DNA of 64,000 nt from JAVJSD01 sp040219575 (GTDB lineage Bacteria > Planctomycetota > Planctomycetia > Pirellulales > Pirellulaceae): NCBI GenBank assembly GCA_040219575.1, contig JAVJSD010000073.1, positions 62,001 to 126,000 on the forward strand. Direction: 5' to 3'. The notes below the pieces were generated by a model. The model was not told the DNA's origin. It worked only from the letters and a program-made list of their open reading frames with translations, and did no database searches. Position 1 is the first letter of the stretch, and each line of letters starts with the position of its first letter. Both the position numbers and the translations under genes were made by a program. Positions 34,477 to 43,002 of this stretch are shown here, one piece after another.

Positions 34477-34862
34477 CGCTTTGTGACGGCTTGTTCTTCG
34501 AGTAGCTGAACTCGTGAGAGTTCAGCAGTTCGTGACGACGTCTGAGCTTCCAGAAGTCTCACGACTTCTGCTACCCCCATTCTTAGCTGTCACGCTGCAC
34601 TACGCCGATGCGCCCGAACTAGCTCAACCATCCGCCTCGTCGATTGTCGCGCGGCCGCGCAGCCTCCCAATCGATGAGTGCGGATGGTTGCGTGTTGAAT
34701 CGCCGCCCAGAGCGCACATCTCCACCAAGGGCGGATGCTGCCGCCCACGCAAGGCATTTGTGCCGCTTCAGCAGAAGGTCTAGCATGGGATTTCAGCATT
34801 CGCACGAACATCGGCATGGCGGTCGTCGAGAAACACGAATTCACCTTCGCTTGGAGCCAAAC
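34477..34862. other. Intergenic region with a palindromic element
   Basis: Contains family A copy A6 (34502-34574) and otherwise no gene. The right half (34580-34862) presumably carries the promoter for the gene at 34863; frames reaching into it from the gene have no start signal. Confidence 0.5.
34502..34574 (-). repeat. Family A two-hairpin GTAG element (A6)
   Basis: Plus strand: GTAGCTGAACTC, GTGA loop, GAGTTCAGC, spacer, then CCAGAAGTC-TCAC-GACTTCTG and CTAC. On the minus strand it therefore has the same order as the other copies. It sits between the stop of the gene at 33706 and the next start. Confidence 0.78.
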
Positions 34863-35351
34863 ATGATGCCGCATATCGCGACCGGGCTGTTGTTGTGCTT
34901 TCTTTGCGCGCCGCAGGTTCTCGCCGGGGACGACAGTTCCGTAAAAGGGAGCGAGTTGCCCGGCTTCATGGCGGCCTCGGCGGCGGTGGATGCGTTCTTC
35001 CAGGCGATGCGCGCCGAGGATCTCGACGCATTGATGGAGACGGTCGACGTGCCGTGGTTCCACGACGGAAAGAAGATCGTGGAGTCGAAAGACGAATTGC
35101 AGACGCAGTTTGGTGGACTGCTGCAGGCGAAGGACTTCTCGACCATCAAGGCGACGGTCAAGCAAGTGCAGGCTTTCGGTCCGCTGCGCGACCAGGCGTC
35201 CGGCCAGTCCGGCGAACTGCTCAAGAAAATGGCCCACGACAGCGATCTCTTCTTCCACCTCGAGATCGCCCTCGGCGAGAAGAGCGACGGGATGATCCTG
35301 CTCGTCCGCGTCGACGACGGCAAGGCCAAAGTCATCGGCCTGCGCGACTGA
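34863..35351 (+). CDS. Secreted NTF2/SnoaL-like protein
   Basis: ATG 34863 begins MMPHIATGLLLCFLCAPQVLAG, a good signal peptide; the frame stays open upstream to 34644 but that region has no start signals. The mature 140 residues read ASAAVDAFFQAMRAEDLDALMETVDVPWFHDGKKIV, then KDELQTQFGGLLQAKDFSTIKATVKQV, and end with MILLVRVDDGKAKVIGLRD. An early two-helix part with repeated small/acidic residues followed by strands ending in DGKxKVIGL is the pattern of NTF2-like (SnoaL or DUF4440-type) folds. These often bind small ligands or act as modules beside enzymes. Nothing specific is known here. Confidence 0.65.
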   Translation: MMPHIATGLLLCFLCAPQVLAGDDSSVKGSELPGFMAASAAVDAFFQAMRAEDLDALMETVDVPWFHDGKKIVESKDELQTQFGGLLQAKDFSTIKATVKQVQAFGPLRDQASGQSGELLKKMAHDSDLFFHLEIALGEKSDGMILLVRVDDGKAKVIGLRD

Positions 35352-35565
35352 CCACGGCGGGCGCCCAAGCACGCGGCGCAAGCAAGTGAGTCTTCTGGCG
35401 AGTTGTGAACCGCAACTCACTCGCTCGCGCGTCGTACTTGGATGGGCGGCGCACCATGACGACGCGGCGCGGCTCGCCAAGTCGTTGGCTTTCGCGAGCC
35501 GCTGGCCTACAATCCGTGGCAGAACATGCTCATCAACCTCGCCGCTCGGCAACGGAGGGCTTCCC

Positions 35566-37632
35566 GTGAATACAAGGCCGTGGATTGTTTGTTTGACACT
35601 GCGGAAGTCGACGATCCTGCCGTTTCTGCTGGTCTGTTTCGCGGCGACCGTCGTCGTAGGCGGCGCGGAGCCGTCCAGCGACGCGCAGGCGCTGTCCCGC
35701 CCGCCGCTCAAGATTCCCGTCGGCGAGGACGATCTGCACGCCAGGTTCGACGACATCTGGCGGGAGGTTGAACGACTACGCGCCGCCGACCGCATCGAAG
35801 AGGCCCGCCGCATCGCCGAAGCCTATCGCCAACTGGTGGAGCAGGCGAACGGCAAACTGCTGCCCTTGCCCGATGGCGAAGTGGAGCTGCACGTGGTGGG
35901 CTTGTATGAAGGCGCGGTCCCGGGCGGACGCCAGGGCGGGCAGCATCCCCAAGGCCATGCCGAAGTGACGGTGGAGTTCACCGGCCAGCCTCTCGTGTTG
36001 GCGCTTTGCGCCTATGAGCCGGTCAAATGGAAAGTGAATGTGGCCGACGGCGTCGACCTGCGGCGCGTCGTGCTGAGCGGCTACCACGAGCAGGAACTGG
36101 AACTCAAGGGGCAGTCGAAAGACGTGGTCGTGACCAACGAAACCAGCAACGGCGCCAAACGCCGCTTCTACGTCCATGACCAACAAGACGCGGCGCATTA
36201 CGAGACGATGCTGGTCCGAATGAACGAGCTCACCAAGCTCCGACCCGCCGCCTTTCAAGGGAGCTATCGGTACGAAGGGAAGCCCATTTTGATTTGCGAG
36301 ACGAATGTCGCGTGGCGGAGGCAACTCCTCGCCACCCGCCTGGCGCCGCTGCACAAGTCGGCCACGAAGTTCGAGCGAGACAACCAGCGGCGGCGGATGC
36401 AGGCCGTCCGCTTCCAGGCGGTGCACCTCACCGCCAAGGAGGGAAACGATCCGTTTCACGGCTTCCAGTCAGAGCTCGCGCAGTTCACTCCCTCGGGTCC
36501 CATCGCCGGCACCTTGCGGTCGTTGCCCGCTCGCCTCAATCACGTGGCCGTCGATCCGCAGGGCCCCACCTACTACGCCATTGAGGGACATCAGGTCGTC
36601 AAGGTGGATCTCGACGCGGACACGACCACCAAGCTTTCGATGGATGAGAAGCTGCCGAAATTGAGCTGGCCGTGCGGCTTGGCGTTCGACACCAAGCGAC
36701 GGCGTCTGGTGCTGGTCAGCCTGGGCGGCGAGGGCTTCATGTACGCCTACGACGTGAAACAAGAGGAGTGGAGCCTGGTGCGCAGCCTGGAGAATCTCGA
36801 TTTGATGTGCCTTGCTTACTCGCCGGAGAACGACTTGCTTTATGGGCTGCAGATGAATCTCGACTCGAACCTGGTCACTCTTGCGCCCGGCGGAGAGAAG
36901 CTGGCGGAGGTGAAACTGGACCAGTCGGTTCGATTCGGCACGCCGAACCCTTTCAGCCACGTTCAAATCGCGAGCGCGGGACGCCATGTCGTCGTGCTGA
37001 CGCCGCCGCAGCCCGATTTCAACGCCGAGGGGTTTCCCAAGCGGGTCCAGACGCTGCTGATCGATCCGGCCAACGGAAAGACACTCTATCGCGACGTCTC
37101 ACGGCCTCACGCCGGCGCGCAGAAGTTTCGCCCCGACGAGTTGGCGGAACTGTGGGAGGAGCTGCCCACCGCCGACGACAACCAGGCCGAGCTGCTGATC
37201 TGGCAGATGGCGGCGGGTGGAAAGCAGTCGGTGGAGTTCCTCCGCAACAAGTTCACGCCGCTGCGGCAGGTTGATCGCGAGCGTGTGGCGGCGTTGATTC
37301 GCCAGCTCGACGACGACCAGTTCCAAGTCCGCGAACAGGCCTACCGTCAACTCGCCGAATTGGGCGACGTGGCCGCGGGCGAACTGACTCAGGCGGCGGA
37401 GAAGCCGAACTCGAACGAGCAGAAGTTCACGATCCGCCGCCTGTTGAACGCCATCGAGTCCGGAGCGCCTATCTCGCCAGAACTTCGCCGCGAACTGCTC
37501 GCCATCCGTGTCTTGGGGCGTTGCGACGCCGCGGAGGCCGTCGATCTCTTGGAACATTTGGCGAAGGAACGCCCCGGCGCGGTCCGCAGCCGCGCCGCCG
37601 AGGAAATCCTCCAGCGAATCGGCGAGAGGTAG
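35566..37632 (+). CDS. Secreted beta-propeller protein with C-terminal HEAT-type repeats
   Basis: Start is GTG 35566, since GGAGGG precedes it and the frame then opens with the signal peptide STILPFLLVCFAATVVVGG. The longer frame to 35386 is shadow. The 688-residue protein has an N-terminal helical part (FDDIWREVERLRAADRIEEARRIAEAYRQLVEQA), then a carbohydrate-binding-like beta region. A propeller with blades such as HVAVDPQGPTYYAIEGHQVVKVDLD and GLAFDTKRRRLVLVSLGG follows. Helical repeats finish the protein (VAALIRQLDDDQFQVREQAYRQLAELG, EAVDLLEHLAKERPGAVRSRAAEEIL). HEAT-type repeats like these mediate protein contacts. A similar combination of propeller and HEAT repeats occurs in several planctomycete dehydrogenase-like proteins. 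Enzyme activity is unknown. Confidence 0.72.
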   Translation: MNTRPWIVCLTLRKSTILPFLLVCFAATVVVGGAEPSSDAQALSRPPLKIPVGEDDLHARFDDIWREVERLRAADRIEEARRIAEAYRQLVEQANGKLLPLPDGEVELHVVGLYEGAVPGGRQGGQHPQGHAEVTVEFTGQPLVLALCAYEPVKWKVNVADGVDLRRVVLSGYHEQELELKGQSKDVVVTNETSNGAKRRFYVHDQQDAAHYETMLVRMNELTKLRPAAFQGSYRYEGKPILICETNVAWRRQLLATRLAPLHKSATKFERDNQRRRMQAVRFQAVHLTAKEGNDPFHGFQSELAQFTPSGPIAGTLRSLPARLNHVAVDPQGPTYYAIEGHQVVKVDLDADTTTKLSMDEKLPKLSWPCGLAFDTKRRRLVLVSLGGEGFMYAYDVKQEEWSLVRSLENLDLMCLAYSPENDLLYGLQMNLDSNLVTLAPGGEKLAEVKLDQSVRFGTPNPFSHVQIASAGRHVVVLTPPQPDFNAEGFPKRVQTLLIDPANGKTLYRDVSRPHAGAQKFRPDELAELWEELPTADDNQAELLIWQMAAGGKQSVEFLRNKFTPLRQVDRERVAALIRQLDDDQFQVREQAYRQLAELGDVAAGELTQAAEKPNSNEQKFTIRRLLNAIESGAPISPELRRELLAIRVLGRCDAAEAVDLLEHLAKERPGAVRSRAAEEILQRIGER

Positions 37633-37665
37633 CTCGCAGGACGACCTGTTGACGCATCGATTCTG

Positions 37666-38034
37666 CTACGGAGTGCGGAGCGACAGTTCGTTTGAGTCGT
37701 AGTTGACGCGCAATTCGAGTCCGAGCAGCAGACCGACGCCGAGCAAAGGGTACTCGCCGTTGTTCGCCACGACTTCGAGATGGCGGTCTTGCCCAAACCA
37801 TGCGATCAGACATGTGTAGGTCTTCAGTTCGACTTGCGAGCCATCGGCCAGGATTGCATCTACGGAACCGGATTGGCGAAGCGCCAGCGAATCAATCGTT
37901 GCTTGCGGCAAGACAAGGTCGCCAGTGAATCCGGTATCGATCCATACATCGAGCGACGTCGACTGCGACGCAGAATCGCCACGCACCTGTACGCCTAGCA
38001 AGGAGCGCCCGCTCGAATCAACCAGCCCGTTCAT
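37666..38034 (-). CDS. Clan AA (retropepsin-like) aspartic protease
   Basis: The ATG at 38034 overlaps the stop of the upstream small gene (ATGA). The 122-residue protein carries VWIDTGFTGDLVLP, the D-T/S-G active-site motif of single-domain aspartic proteases that work as dimers. VDAILADGSQVELKTYTCLIAW and LLGVGLLLGLELRVNYDSNELSL follow, the typical second half with a hydrophobic-hydrophobic-G motif. Such clan AA genes are common in planctomycetes and cyanobacteria and are usually encoded with a small partner, as here. The partner may be the substrate, an inhibitor or an adaptor. Lacking a signal peptide, it acts in the cytoplasm. Confidence 0.85.
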   Translation of the reverse strand: MNGLVDSSGRSLLGVQVRGDSASQSTSLDVWIDTGFTGDLVLPQATIDSLALRQSGSVDAILADGSQVELKTYTCLIAWFGQDRHLEVVANNGEYPLLGVGLLLGLELRVNYDSNELSLRTP

Positions 38035-38312
38035 CGGTTCTGAAACCCGAAATGAATCGTGGCCTTGTGGCCGATACGCAGGGCGTGCGCGAGCCGGTTC
38101 GGATACTTCACTCGGGAAGCGCCGATGGCTTCACTAAGGGTTCGCCCAAGAAAATGCTCACCGGAAACGGGCTCAATCGCCACGAACTCGTTCAAGTGAG
38201 ATTGCTCAAGGGAGTCGCGCAATCGTTCTTCATAGATTCGCCTCGCCTGCTCGGCGACCTGTTCCGTGTCCTGCCTCACGATCGCATCTCCAATTCCAGC
38301 CGTATCACCCAA
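38031..38312 (-). CDS. Small partner protein of the aspartic protease, 93 aa
   Basis: Read leftward from a TTG at 38312; GTG 38279 is an alternative. Its stop overlaps the protease start. The helical N-terminal half contains VAEQARRIYEERLRDSLEQSHLNEFVAIEPVSGEHFLGRTLSEAI, followed by a beta-like end (HALRIGHKATIHFGF). The core resembles small proteins that commonly precede clan AA aspartic proteases, from memory. The tight coupling suggests a two-component unit, perhaps toxin-antitoxin-like, but this is speculation. The pair is 25 bp downstream of the DUF1501 gene on the same strand. Confidence 0.65.
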   Translation of the reverse strand: MGDTAGIGDAIVRQDTEQVAEQARRIYEERLRDSLEQSHLNEFVAIEPVSGEHFLGRTLSEAIGASRVKYPNRLAHALRIGHKATIHFGFQNR

Positions 38313-38337
38313 CTGGCATTTTATCTCGCGGGCAGCG

Positions 38338-39684
38338 TTACACCAACTCCGCGATCGGGCGGTGATGGTCGACGAGGTATTGCGGTCGGCCGTTGTTATC
38401 GGGGATGGTGACGTGATTCACGTCGATGCCGAGGTTGTGATAGACCGTGGCGAACACCTCCTGCATGTGCACCGGGCGGCTGGCCGCCTCTTCGGCCAGG
38501 CGGTTGGTCGAGCCGATCACCTGGCCGGTCTTCATGCCGCCGCCGGCCAACAGCGCGGCGTGCACGCCCGGCCAGTGGTCGCGGCCGGCCCGCTCGTTGA
38601 TCTTCGGCGTGCGGCCGAATTCGCCCCACACCAGCACGGTCACGTCGTCTTGCAGGCCGCGCTCGTGCAGGTCCTCGACCAGCGCGGCCACGCCCTGGTC
38701 CAACAGGGGCACCACCTTGCGGGCGCTCTCGAAATTCTTGCCGTGCCAATCGAAGTGGGCGAAGCTGCACGTCACACAACGGGCGCCCGCCTCGACCAAC
38801 CGCCGGGCCTGCAGGAACCGCGACATGATCGCCATGTAGCCCTTGTCGTGCGAGTAGCCGAGCACGTCGAGGTTGTCCTCGCCGTAGCGGGCGCGAACCC
38901 GGGGATCCTCGCGCTCCAGATCCAAGGCCTCCAGCAATTTCGACGAGGTGAGCACCCCAAGCGCCTGCTGCGTGAAGCCGTCGCCGGAGCCCGATTCGAG
39001 GCGGCGGTCGGCGGCGCGGCGAAAGCGGTCGAGCTGGTCGAGCAGGTTGGCGCGGCCGCCGAGTCGATCGGCCGAGACCTCGCTGAGCGTCATATCCTGC
39101 ATCGACTCGCCGTCGGGCCGAAACGGCGCGTGCGACATGCCGACGAACCCGGGGCCCTTGATGTTCCACGGATCGTGGGCCATCTTTTGCGAAAGATCGA
39201 TGTACGGCGGCACCGAACGATCGACCGGTCCGCGGAGCTTCGAAACGGCGGCGCCCAGGGCGGGCCAACCGCCCTGCGGCTGGCGGCCGCTAGAATGCCG
39301 GCCGGTGCAGCACTCGAACGAATCGTGCCGGCCCTCGGCGCCGACCAGCGAGCGGATCACGGCGAAGCGATCCATCATGCAGGCCACGCGGGGCATCAGT
39401 TCGCTGATCTGGATGCCGGGCACGCTGGTGGCGATCGGGTTGAACTCGCCCCGAACCTCCGAGGGGGCGCCGGGCTTCAGATCGAGCATGTCCTGGTGCG
39501 GCGGTCCGCCGGCCAGGAAGATCATGATCACCGCCTTATGCCGCGACGACTCGCCGCTTTGCTGCTGCGCGGCGAGAATCTGCGGCAGGGCCAGTCCGCC
39601 GAGCGCGAGGCCGCCGACTTGCAGGAACGAGCGCCGTGGGACGCCGTCGCAGAAACGGGCGGAGTTGCCGGTGACTTTCAACAT
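38338..39684 (-). CDS. DUF1501 protein, Tat-exported
   Basis: ATG 39684 starts MLKVTGNSARFCDGVPRRSFLQVGGLALGGLALPQILAA: a twin-arginine type signal (RRSFLQVGG). The 448-residue body has the family's VIMIFLAGGPPHQDMLDLKPG near the start, the SYHHDSFECCTGRH-like region (EGRHDSFECCTGRHSS), GARCVTCSFAHFDWHGKNF and a final block with VWGEFGRTPKINERAGRDHWP. These Asp/His residues match the alkaline phosphatase-like fold of sulfatase-related proteins, so a metal-dependent hydrolase is possible. Such genes are usually beside a cytochrome PSD1/DUF1549 gene; here it is alone, followed by the aspartic protease pair. Confidence 0.9.
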   Translation of the reverse strand: MLKVTGNSARFCDGVPRRSFLQVGGLALGGLALPQILAAQQQSGESSRHKAVIMIFLAGGPPHQDMLDLKPGAPSEVRGEFNPIATSVPGIQISELMPRVACMMDRFAVIRSLVGAEGRHDSFECCTGRHSSGRQPQGGWPALGAAVSKLRGPVDRSVPPYIDLSQKMAHDPWNIKGPGFVGMSHAPFRPDGESMQDMTLSEVSADRLGGRANLLDQLDRFRRAADRRLESGSGDGFTQQALGVLTSSKLLEALDLEREDPRVRARYGEDNLDVLGYSHDKGYMAIMSRFLQARRLVEAGARCVTCSFAHFDWHGKNFESARKVVPLLDQGVAALVEDLHERGLQDDVTVLVWGEFGRTPKINERAGRDHWPGVHAALLAGGGMKTGQVIGSTNRLAEEAASRPVHMQEVFATVYHNLGIDVNHVTIPDNNGRPQYLVDHHRPIAELV

Positions 39685-40175
39685 CGCGTGATCCTTGGCG
39701 GGCGGGCAGGGTGACGGGAGGAATGCATGCCGCAGGGTGGGTTGGCTGGACTTGTTGTTTTATCGCGTGGGGCCGCGAATGTCGAGGGAAATCCGGTTTG
39801 GGTGAGGTTCGTGCAAAGCGGTGAAACACGGAAAAAGAAGGGGAATAGGAGGCAACGGAGGGAACGGAGCAGAAGGGAATTGGCAGTAGACTTTTTCTAA
39901 AGGACTCGTAGCGGAAGTCGCCAGACTTCCGAAGTTCGACTGAACAGCTCGGAACTCTGGCGAGTCCGCTACGGAAAATCGCACATTCACGGCGCTTCCA
40001 GGCAAAGTCTAACCGAGCCTGCGAGGAACGTGCATTCTTCGGCGAGCGACGGTATGCTCAAAGTGTCTTGTCGATTTCGGCGCGATGTCGTCGGCGTCGT
40101 TTGTGCGGTGGTTCTTTTCTTTCGGCCGCTGCGACACGACGCGATCCAATCGCGCACTCCACGGAGAGATGCATC
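39685..40175. other. Divergent intergenic region with a palindromic element
   Basis: A 490-bp spacer between the divergent DUF1501 and membrane protein genes. It contains family A copy A7 at 39908-39972. Promoters for both neighbours must lie here, but no strong box was found. No gene is visible. Confidence 0.5.
39908..39972 (+). repeat. Family A element with altered loops (A7)
   Basis: GTAGC then GGAAGTC-GCCA-GACTTCC and, after a spacer, GGAACTC-TGGC-GAGTCCGC and TAC. Both hairpins changed their 4-nt loop from GTGA to GCCA type in step, when each is read on its own strand. Confidence 0.75.
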
Positions 40176-41039
40176 ATGGCGGCGGTGGCTCGAAAAGATG
40201 CGCCGGGACTGCTGATTGTCGGCACGTTGGCGGGCGCGGCGCTGGGGTATCTGATGAGTGAACTGGCGGCGCCGCAGGAGGCGACCGCGCTGACGATGGG
40301 GGGCGCGACGCTGGGCGCCTTCCTGGCGGTGTTGCTCGACATGCTCTGCAGCCATTATCAGGTGGCCGACGTGTTGCCCCGCGGAGCGCAAGTCGGCTGC
40401 CTGGTCGTCGGCGTGGCGACGCTGCTGCTGGTGACCGCGCCGTCGATCGCCGCCGCCTGGATGTCGGGCCTCAATTCGAACTTGTTCCACTACGCGATGG
40501 CGGCCGAACCGCACGTGGTTCTGCTGTTGGTGGTGACGCTTTCCGGTGCGATCGGCGGAGCGTTGGCGGCGGCCACCTCAGCAGCGGCCTCGGCGACAGG
40601 TTCCGCCGGTGACCGACAACGCATGACGACGACGCTCATCTTGTCGTTGTCGGGCTTCACGCTCGGCCTGCTGCTGTGCGTGGTCGTGCGAAGCGTGCAG
40701 TTCTTGCTGATGGTCGGTTTTGGCGCCGGCGCGGGATTGCCCGCGCTGTTGTTCGCCTGGCTGACGGTCCTCGATCGGAACACGCTGGGCACCCTGGCCG
40801 TCGGCTACCTGGCGGCGGTCGGCTGTTGGACGCTGGCGGGACCTTGGTGGCGGAAGCGGCCGGCGGCGCAAAGGACGAAGGATGTGCATCGCATCCGCAA
40901 CGCACCGACCGCCGCGGTCGAGGTGGAGGTTGCCGCCGACCATTCGCCCAATGACGTAGCGCGCCAGCAACGCAAGGCCGCGATTCTCGCCCGCATGTCG
41001 GCGGATGCGGAGATCAAGCGTCGTTCTTCGTCGTCGTAG
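40176..41039 (+). CDS. Multi-pass membrane protein, unknown
   Basis: CGGAGAG precedes ATG 40176. The 287-residue protein has about seven hydrophobic helices (GLLIVGTLAGAALGYLMSEL, MGGATLGAFLAVLLDML, GCLVVGVATLLLVTAPSI, LVVTLSGAIGGALAAATSAAAS, LILSLSGFTLGLLLCVVV, LLMVGFGAGAGLPALLFAWL and LAVGYLAAVGCWTLAGPWW). A soluble, basic tail of about 60 residues follows with RQQRKAAILARMSADAEIKRRSSSS. The loops are short. There are no obvious catalytic or ion-conducting motifs. It is divergent from the DUF1501 gene and not clearly part of an operon. Confidence 0.7.
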   Translation: MAAVARKDAPGLLIVGTLAGAALGYLMSELAAPQEATALTMGGATLGAFLAVLLDMLCSHYQVADVLPRGAQVGCLVVGVATLLLVTAPSIAAAWMSGLNSNLFHYAMAAEPHVVLLLVVTLSGAIGGALAAATSAAASATGSAGDRQRMTTTLILSLSGFTLGLLLCVVVRSVQFLLMVGFGAGAGLPALLFAWLTVLDRNTLGTLAVGYLAAVGCWTLAGPWWRKRPAAQRTKDVHRIRNAPTAAVEVEVAADHSPNDVARQQRKAAILARMSADAEIKRRSSSS

Positions 41040-41053
41040 CGCAAGCGGCCTCG

Positions 41054-41104
41054 CCGTTCAGGCAGCCTCGCAGTTCAGGCAGACTCGCAGTTCAGGCAGC
41101 CTCG
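41054..41104. repeat. 17-bp tandem repeat, three copies, at the end of the acyltransferase gene
   Basis: Three units of 17 bp (CAGTTCAGGCAGCCTCG, with one or two changes). The third unit holds the TCA that is the stop codon of the minus-strand acyltransferase gene. Confidence 0.75.
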
Positions 41105-42555
41105 CGCGGCGAATCGCTTGGGCCGCTCTTGGCGGCCTGCGCCTCTTGCTCTTCACGGATGGTCTGCTTCATGCGGTCGATGATCGCGTCGAGCAGGCCT
41201 TGGGCGGCGTCGGGCGTGAGATGATAGCGGTCGTAATTCATGCAGACCGTCAGCTTGCCGTTGTACGAGAGCGTCGTGATCGAACTGCATGTGAAGGGAC
41301 GGATCGGCGGCGCCGACTCGGCCCGCTCGAGAAGCAGGTCGCCGGCGGCGATTTGGCCGTCCTGCGTGCGGAGCGTGTGGCCGTAGAAGATGCGGCCCAT
41401 GTTGCTGAGGCTGCTGGAGGCCATCGGGCGCTGCAGTTTAATCAGCATGTCCACTCCGCCGGGCACCCAGTGCAGCATGATGTTGCAGCACCGCGACCAG
41501 GCGGTGGCCAACCGCATCACCTTCAGCCAGGCCGTTTCAAACTTGATGCCCCGCAACAGCCGCCGCGGCGTCTTGTACCAATGCATCTTGCGATCGACGA
41601 ACACCATGCCCACCACGTTGGTCGCCGGCAGGGCGTCGTCTTCGGCGCCGCGCAGGTTGACCGGCACCATGTCGCGCAGGTACCAGCGAGCCTTGTCGGG
41701 ATCGTGCTGTTTCAGCCAGGCGTGCATACCCAGCAGGTGGTCGCGCACCAACAGGTCGTTCACCGTGGCGCCGGCCTCGCGGGCGACGCCCCGCAGCACA
41801 TCGTAGTCGGCCTTTTCAAACGTATAAGCCGGCATGTCGAGCACGGCGCCTTCGTCCTCCGGCGTCAGCTTGGGCTCCTCGGGCGCCGGCATGTTGGCCG
41901 GTCTCACCGAGAAGAAAATGATCATCCCAATCACCACGCCCCAAACTTCCCACGGCAGGTGCATCAGGCGGCCGAACCAGCCTTGGCCGAAGTGGGTGCG
42001 GCGGGTGAGTCGTTCGATCGAGATGGGCCGCCAGTCGCCCGCGTCGTCCCCCTTGAGTTGTTGGTCGTAGGCGGCCAGCACGTCCTCGATGTAGCGATAC
42101 GCGCCGATGCCGTCGCAGGTGGAATGGTGGAACTGGAATTGAATCTCGGTCGCCTGCTCGTCGGTGCGGACCCAGATCCGCAGACCGATTTCCTTCTGCA
42201 GGTCGATCCGCGCCCGGCCCTCCGGAAACCGCAGTGGAGCGTCGCGCGGGGCGACGTCGATCGGCACTTGCGGCGAGGCGACGGGCTCCCATTTCCAGTA
42301 ACGATAGGGATCGCCGATCACCAGCGAGCGGAGCAGCGGATGCCGCCCAAGGGCGATATGAACGGCCTTGCGGAACGCGGCCTCGTCGAAGGCGCCCGTA
42401 AAGTACAGCCGGATGAAGAACGCCATCGGCTGGCGCTCGGCGTCGTCCAGCAGCATGTACTTCTCGAAGGGCGCCAGCGGCAACGGAAAAAGCTCCCGCT
42501 CGACCTCGGGTTCCCAAAGGGGGGTGGCTGGCGACGCTGTCGTTCCTTCGGCCAT
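41092..42555 (-). CDS. Condensation-fold (WS/DGAT-like) acyltransferase
   Basis: ATG 42555 gives 487 residues. The catalytic motif HHSTCDG lies at 143-149 (HHxxxDG), which in this superfamily (acyl-CoA:alcohol transferases, NRPS condensation domains, WS/DGATs) uses the second His as a base. The region after it is predicted helical with one membrane-like stretch (WGVVIGMIIFFSVRPA). The C-terminal half has NMGRIFYGHTLRTQ and ITTLSYNGKLTVCMNYDRYHL, the second subdomain. It probably transfers a fatty acyl group from CoA to an alcohol or amine in the cytoplasm. A thiolase gene lies divergent on its right, suggesting a lipid metabolic context. The substrate cannot be named. Confidence 0.78.
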   Translation of the reverse strand: MAEGTTASPATPLWEPEVERELFPLPLAPFEKYMLLDDAERQPMAFFIRLYFTGAFDEAAFRKAVHIALGRHPLLRSLVIGDPYRYWKWEPVASPQVPIDVAPRDAPLRFPEGRARIDLQKEIGLRIWVRTDEQATEIQFQFHHSTCDGIGAYRYIEDVLAAYDQQLKGDDAGDWRPISIERLTRRTHFGQGWFGRLMHLPWEVWGVVIGMIIFFSVRPANMPAPEEPKLTPEDEGAVLDMPAYTFEKADYDVLRGVAREAGATVNDLLVRDHLLGMHAWLKQHDPDKARWYLRDMVPVNLRGAEDDALPATNVVGMVFVDRKMHWYKTPRRLLRGIKFETAWLKVMRLATAWSRCCNIMLHWVPGGVDMLIKLQRPMASSSLSNMGRIFYGHTLRTQDGQIAAGDLLLERAESAPPIRPFTCSSITTLSYNGKLTVCMNYDRYHLTPDAAQGLLDAIIDRMKQTIREEQEAQAAKSGPSDSPREAA

Positions 42556-42689
42556 GCAGGTCTACTCGAATTATGAGGTGCGCTCGGAATCACGTCCAAC
42601 TTCGCGGCGGCGGCCGCCGGCGACGCGATGGACCGCGAAACCGGTGCGGCGGGGGCGAGCCTCGGGTGACGCAATCCGCCCGACGGCGC

Positions 42690-42695
42690 TATAAT
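42690..42695 (+). promoter_or_regulatory. Possible -10 box
   Basis: TATAAT in GC-rich DNA, facing the thiolase gene but 308 bp before it. A convincing -35 box is absent. Confidence 0.25.
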
Positions 42696-42804
42696 ACGTT
42701 GGTATGTCGAAACCGAACGCAACTCCGCCAAATCGGCATTCGTTCATCGACCGCCTTCCCGTAGGATTCCAGCGACAGGGCGGCGCCGCTGAAATTCCAA
42801 TCGG

Positions 42805-42826
42805 GCGGACAGCCTGGACTGTCCGC
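42805..42826. promoter_or_regulatory. 8-bp inverted repeat in the spacer
   Basis: GCGGACAG and CTGTCCGC with a 6-nt loop (CCTGGA). It could be a protein-binding palindrome or a mobile hairpin. Confidence 0.45.
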
Positions 42827-43002
42827 GGAGTTCGCGTGCACGACTTCCCTGGGCACGCCTCCCATGGGCACGACACCCGTGCCGTCGGCGAAGCAATGGA
42901 CTGTCCAGCGTCGCGCCGCCGCCGATTGTTACACGCTCGACGCCTTTCCGCTCAAATTAGCAGAATGTATTCCATGTCGCGACCCGCGTTCCGGAGCGCC
43001 GA

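Larger units (their letters stand above)
42556..43002. other. Divergent intergenic region
   Basis: A 450-bp spacer between the acyltransferase and thiolase genes. It contains a TATAAT (42690-42695) and a perfect hairpin GCGGACAG...CTGTCCGC (42805-42826). No frame across it looks like a gene. Confidence 0.5.

Noticed and set aside
38031..38312. Toxin-antitoxin module with the aspartic protease
   Set aside because: Size and overlap are suggestive, but no toxin fold is visible, and the protease motif explains the second gene. Kept as a protease/partner pair.
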